Source: Brumimicrobium mesophilum
GTDB taxonomy: Bacteria; Bacteroidota; Bacteroidia; Flavobacteriales_D; Crocinitomicaceae
Direction: 5' to 3'
Assembly: GCF_003025005.1 (NCBI RefSeq)
Contig: NZ_PVSS01000003.1
Coordinates: forward strand, 1-64,000
DNA: 64,000 nt
Part shown: positions 62,701 to 64,000 of the stretch, one piece after another
Position numbering within the stretch: position 1 is the first letter of the stretch
How the letters are laid out: every line of letters starts with the position of its first letter
Notes under the pieces: generated by a model
Databases searched by the model: none
What the model was told of the DNA's origin: nothing
The model's input: only the letters and a program-made list of their open reading frames with translations
Made by a program: the position numbers and the translations under genes

Positions 62701-63521
62701 TTTTCATTTACAGCAACTACTGCTTTTTCGATGTCTTCAATCGATTTGATATAGCCTAAGCCCCTCACTAAATATTCAGCTTTGTTGATTTCTATGGTTT
62801 TTGCTCCAATATCACGGTTCGATTTCTTTACTGCAGTCATTACATCAATTAGTGGAATGTTGTAATTCTTTAGTGCATCAGGATTCACATCGATTTGATA
62901 TTCCTGAACATATCCGCCAATTGAAGCGACTTCTGAAACTCCTTCAACAGCATTCAAATTGTATTTCACAAAGAAATCTTGAACTGTTCTGACTTCGTGT
63001 AAATCCCAGCCACCAGTTGGATTCCCGTCTTTGTCACGACCTTCCAACGTGTACCAATATACTTGACCCAAAGCTGTAGCATCTGGACCCAATGCAGGTT
63101 GAACATCGTCTGGAAGTAAATTGGCAGGAAGAGAATTTAACTTCTCAATAATCCTCGATCTTGACCAATAGAATTCAATATCTTCTTCAAAAATGATGTA
63201 GATACTACTGAATCCAAAAATGGAAGAACTACGAATTGACTTTACTCCAGGAATTCCAAGAAGTGAAGTCGTTAATGGATAAGTGATTTGATCCTCGATA
63301 TCTTGAGGTGATCTTCCCATCCATTCGGTAAAAACAATTTGTTGATTTTCTCCAATATCAGGAATAGCATCAACTGCTACTGGGTCTGAAGGTAAAAAAC
63401 CTGTTTCCCAATTGAACGGAGAAGTAACCAATCCCCATCCTATAAATAAAGCCAGTATTAAAATAGTAACTAGCTTGTTTTCAAGAAAATATCTAATAAT
63501 TCTATTCAACATAACATACAA
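59712..63521 (-). CDS. cusA: CusA/CzcA-type heavy-metal RND pump
   Basis: 1269 aa, longer than the roughly 1040-residue E. coli CusA because of extra membrane and loop segments (about 520-640 and 740-830), as usual in Bacteroidota. RND landmarks: N-terminal helix, porter domains (QDIEDQITYPLTTSLLGIPGVKSIRSSSIFG), GTMVDLGIILSENIIKH in helix 4 with the proton-relay Asp, and the second half ending EIRDAVVIAGQRRIKPAIMTSATTIIALLP. Exports Cu/Ag or Zn/Co/Cd from periplasm using the proton gradient. Confidence 0.95.
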   Translation of the reverse strand: MYVMLNRIIRYFLENKLVTILILALFIGWGLVTSPFNWETGFLPSDPVAVDAIPDIGENQQIVFTEWMGRSPQDIEDQITYPLTTSLLGIPGVKSIRSSSIFGFSSIYIIFEEDIEFYWSRSRIIEKLNSLPANLLPDDVQPALGPDATALGQVYWYTLEGRDKDGNPTGGWDLHEVRTVQDFFVKYNLNAVEGVSEVASIGGYVQEYQIDVNPDALKNYNIPLIDVMTAVKKSNRDIGAKTIEINKAEYLVRGLGYIKSIEDIEKAVVAVNENVPIRVKDIAVVTLGPSSRRGLLDKDGAEVVGGVAVARYGSNPLHVINNIKEKVDEIAGGLPKKTLADGTESQLTIVPFYDRTELINETIGTLEEALSLELLIVILVVVVMVLNLQASILISSLLPVAILMVFIAMRYFHIDANIVALSGIAIAIGTMVDLGIILSENIIKHIKESPKSQKLIDTIYNGVAEVSSAILTAVATTIVSFIPVFTMEAAEGKLFRPLAFTKTFALLTSLIVVLIILPTLAHLVFKIKIKKNTKGIVVNLLLVVGGIIAAIWISLWGGLTLLAFGIAWFIKEYSGKQNVLIKNLPIAITVISVVWLLAKYWMPLGASNSILLNFLFVGIIVSLILGGFYLLEKYYINLLNWCLNNKKKFLLIPAFVILFGSTAWLGFNSIFGFVATGFDKMGVNIRTTSVWTGLSHSMPGLGKEFMPSLDEGSFLLMPTSMPHAGIEQNKQVVQQLDMLLANIPEVELSVGKMGRVESALDPAPISMYENVINYKSEYVLNKKGHRERFKVDGDNNYILKNGDTLSGEDAVNKNIKEEDLILDDSGQYFRNWRKSIRSPDDIWDEVIKVTNIPGVTSAPKLQPIETRLVMLQTGMRAPMGIKVFGPDLETIEDFGMQLEAILKEVPSVKKEAVFADRIVGKPYIHFNIDRDAISRYGLNIEDVQQTIEVAIGGMEVTSTVEGRKRFPVRVRYPRELRDDPSQLEKVFVPTPTGVQVPLIELVDIEYVRGPQMIKSENTFLVGFVLFDKKDGSAEVDVVEDAQRFIKDKIDNGELIVPSGISYKFSGNYENQVRAEERLAIIVPLVLVVIFLILYFQFKSVSTSLMIFTGIAMAFSGGFIILWLYGQDWFLDFNFFNMSMRDLFQLHTINMSVAVWVGFIALFGIATDDGVLMGTYLDQSFKKNKTNSLKEIRDAVVIAGQRRIKPAIMTSATTIIALLPILTSTGRGSDIMIPMAIPAFGGMLFASITYFIVPVLYAWKEERKFKKETK

Positions 63522-63611
63522 TTAAAATGAATAATAAATTCATTGAGGAATACTAATGTATCCTCGGACTTCATTCTTAATGAATGAATGAAATAAAAAT
63601 TGTATGTTTTT

Positions 63612-64000
63612 CTAGATTATAAATACTTGATGCAAGACAGAAATATCCTGATCAATAAAGGGAGGCCGATAGGTTTCGAAAGTAGGTTTCTCTTCTAGTA
63701 AGAAAAGGTAATTACTAACAAAAGAATAAGCAAAAGCTACAGCAAACTTAAATTCTAAGTGCGTATTTGCAGAAACTTGAGCTTTGTTGTAATCAATTTC
63801 AGCAGAAATAGAATGATATTCATTTTCACAACAACCTTTCTTTCCGATAACTTCTTTGTGTTCATCATTTTCGCATGAATCCATTTCCATTGAAGTCATT
63901 CCACAACTCAAATCTGAATGTGATAGACTGATTGTTGATTGCACTGCTTCACCACTACAATAATGCGTAATGTAAGTTAGTCCCGAATTTAAAACGAGGA
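63612..64000 (-). CDS. HYC_CC_PP-family protein, 5' end beyond the window
   Basis: 129 codons are in view; the frame is open to the window edge, so the start lies outside. The family-defining HYC (THYCSG, about 63957-63965), CC (KGCCENEYH) and PP (ETYRPPFIDQD) are all present in order. Members occur beside heavy-metal RND operons in Bacteroidota and probably bind copper through His/Cys residues. It stands 91 bp upstream of cusA on the same strand and is likely the first gene of the operon. A GTG at 63944 is not the real start. Confidence 0.82.
   Translation of the reverse strand, partial: LVLNSGLTYITHYCSGEAVQSTISLSHSDLSCGMTSMEMDSCENDEHKEVIGKKGCCENEYHSISAEIDYNKAQVSANTHLEFKFAVAFAYSFVSNYLFLLEEKPTFETYRPPFIDQDISVLHQVFII

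Overview
The window comes from an AT-rich member of the Bacteroidota, most likely Flavobacteriales (a Crocinitomicaceae- or Flavobacteriaceae-like genome). The evidence is Bacteroidota-type promoters (TAnnTTTG -7 boxes), many Bacteroidota-restricted families (DUF6090, DUF4382, YHYH, HYC_CC_PP, MORN/YwqK-like lipoproteins), an orphan type IX secretion sorting domain, and a copy of a short repeat common in flavobacterial genomes. Everything is read from sequence alone; no database search was possible. || Left end (1-7.7 kb): accessory genes separated by related intergenic repeats. A WYL regulator with its own operator precedes two small genes (955-2085). Four diverged copies of one palindrome-rich repeat (18-157, 2087-2225, 2655-2787, 3496-3629) separate the gene units, as in an integron-like cassette array, and one unit (about 2226-2654) holds no gene but a set of nested inverted repeats. 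A second repeat pair (4460-4577, 7492-7614) brackets a Crp regulator, DoxX, desaturase and cupin block. || 7.7-19 kb: small-molecule resistance and regulation (OsmC, Gdx-type SMR exporter, TetR with its hydrolase target, a Fur-family regulator divergent from a thioredoxin-reductase-like flavoprotein), a Crp-family pseudogene killed by one stop codon, then a run of secreted proteins and lipoproteins. || 19-29.2 kb: a defence island with a complete type I restriction-modification system (HsdR, HsdM, HsdS), a retron (PRTase-winged-helix effector, candidate msr-msd RNA, reverse transcriptase with the retron motifs NAKKH, YADD and VTG) and a PD-(D/E)XK nuclease-fold protein. HsdS carries an interspersed repeat inserted in frame in its central linker. 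|| 29.2-36.3 kb: small hypothetical genes, a duplicated small ORF, fragments of osmC-like and tetR-like genes, a DUF4382 lipoprotein, an outer-membrane barrel, and a LytS/LytTR two-component system. || 36.3-56 kb: a stress-protein neighbourhood (PRC-barrel, two paralogous charged-repeat proteins, DUF1989 with YqcI/YcgG, SDR of the general-stress type, Rho-N-like small protein, baeRF family protein, KatE-type catalase, AHSA1-like protein), two divergent AraC paralogues, and a three-gene QEGLA / ATP-grasp / aspartoacylase-like operon. Several stress genes share an upstream TCGYGTCAA motif. || 56-64 kb: an apparent tRNA-3'-end scar with its terminator, then a cusCBA-type heavy-metal RND efflux operon preceded by a HYC_CC_PP protein that runs off the window edge.
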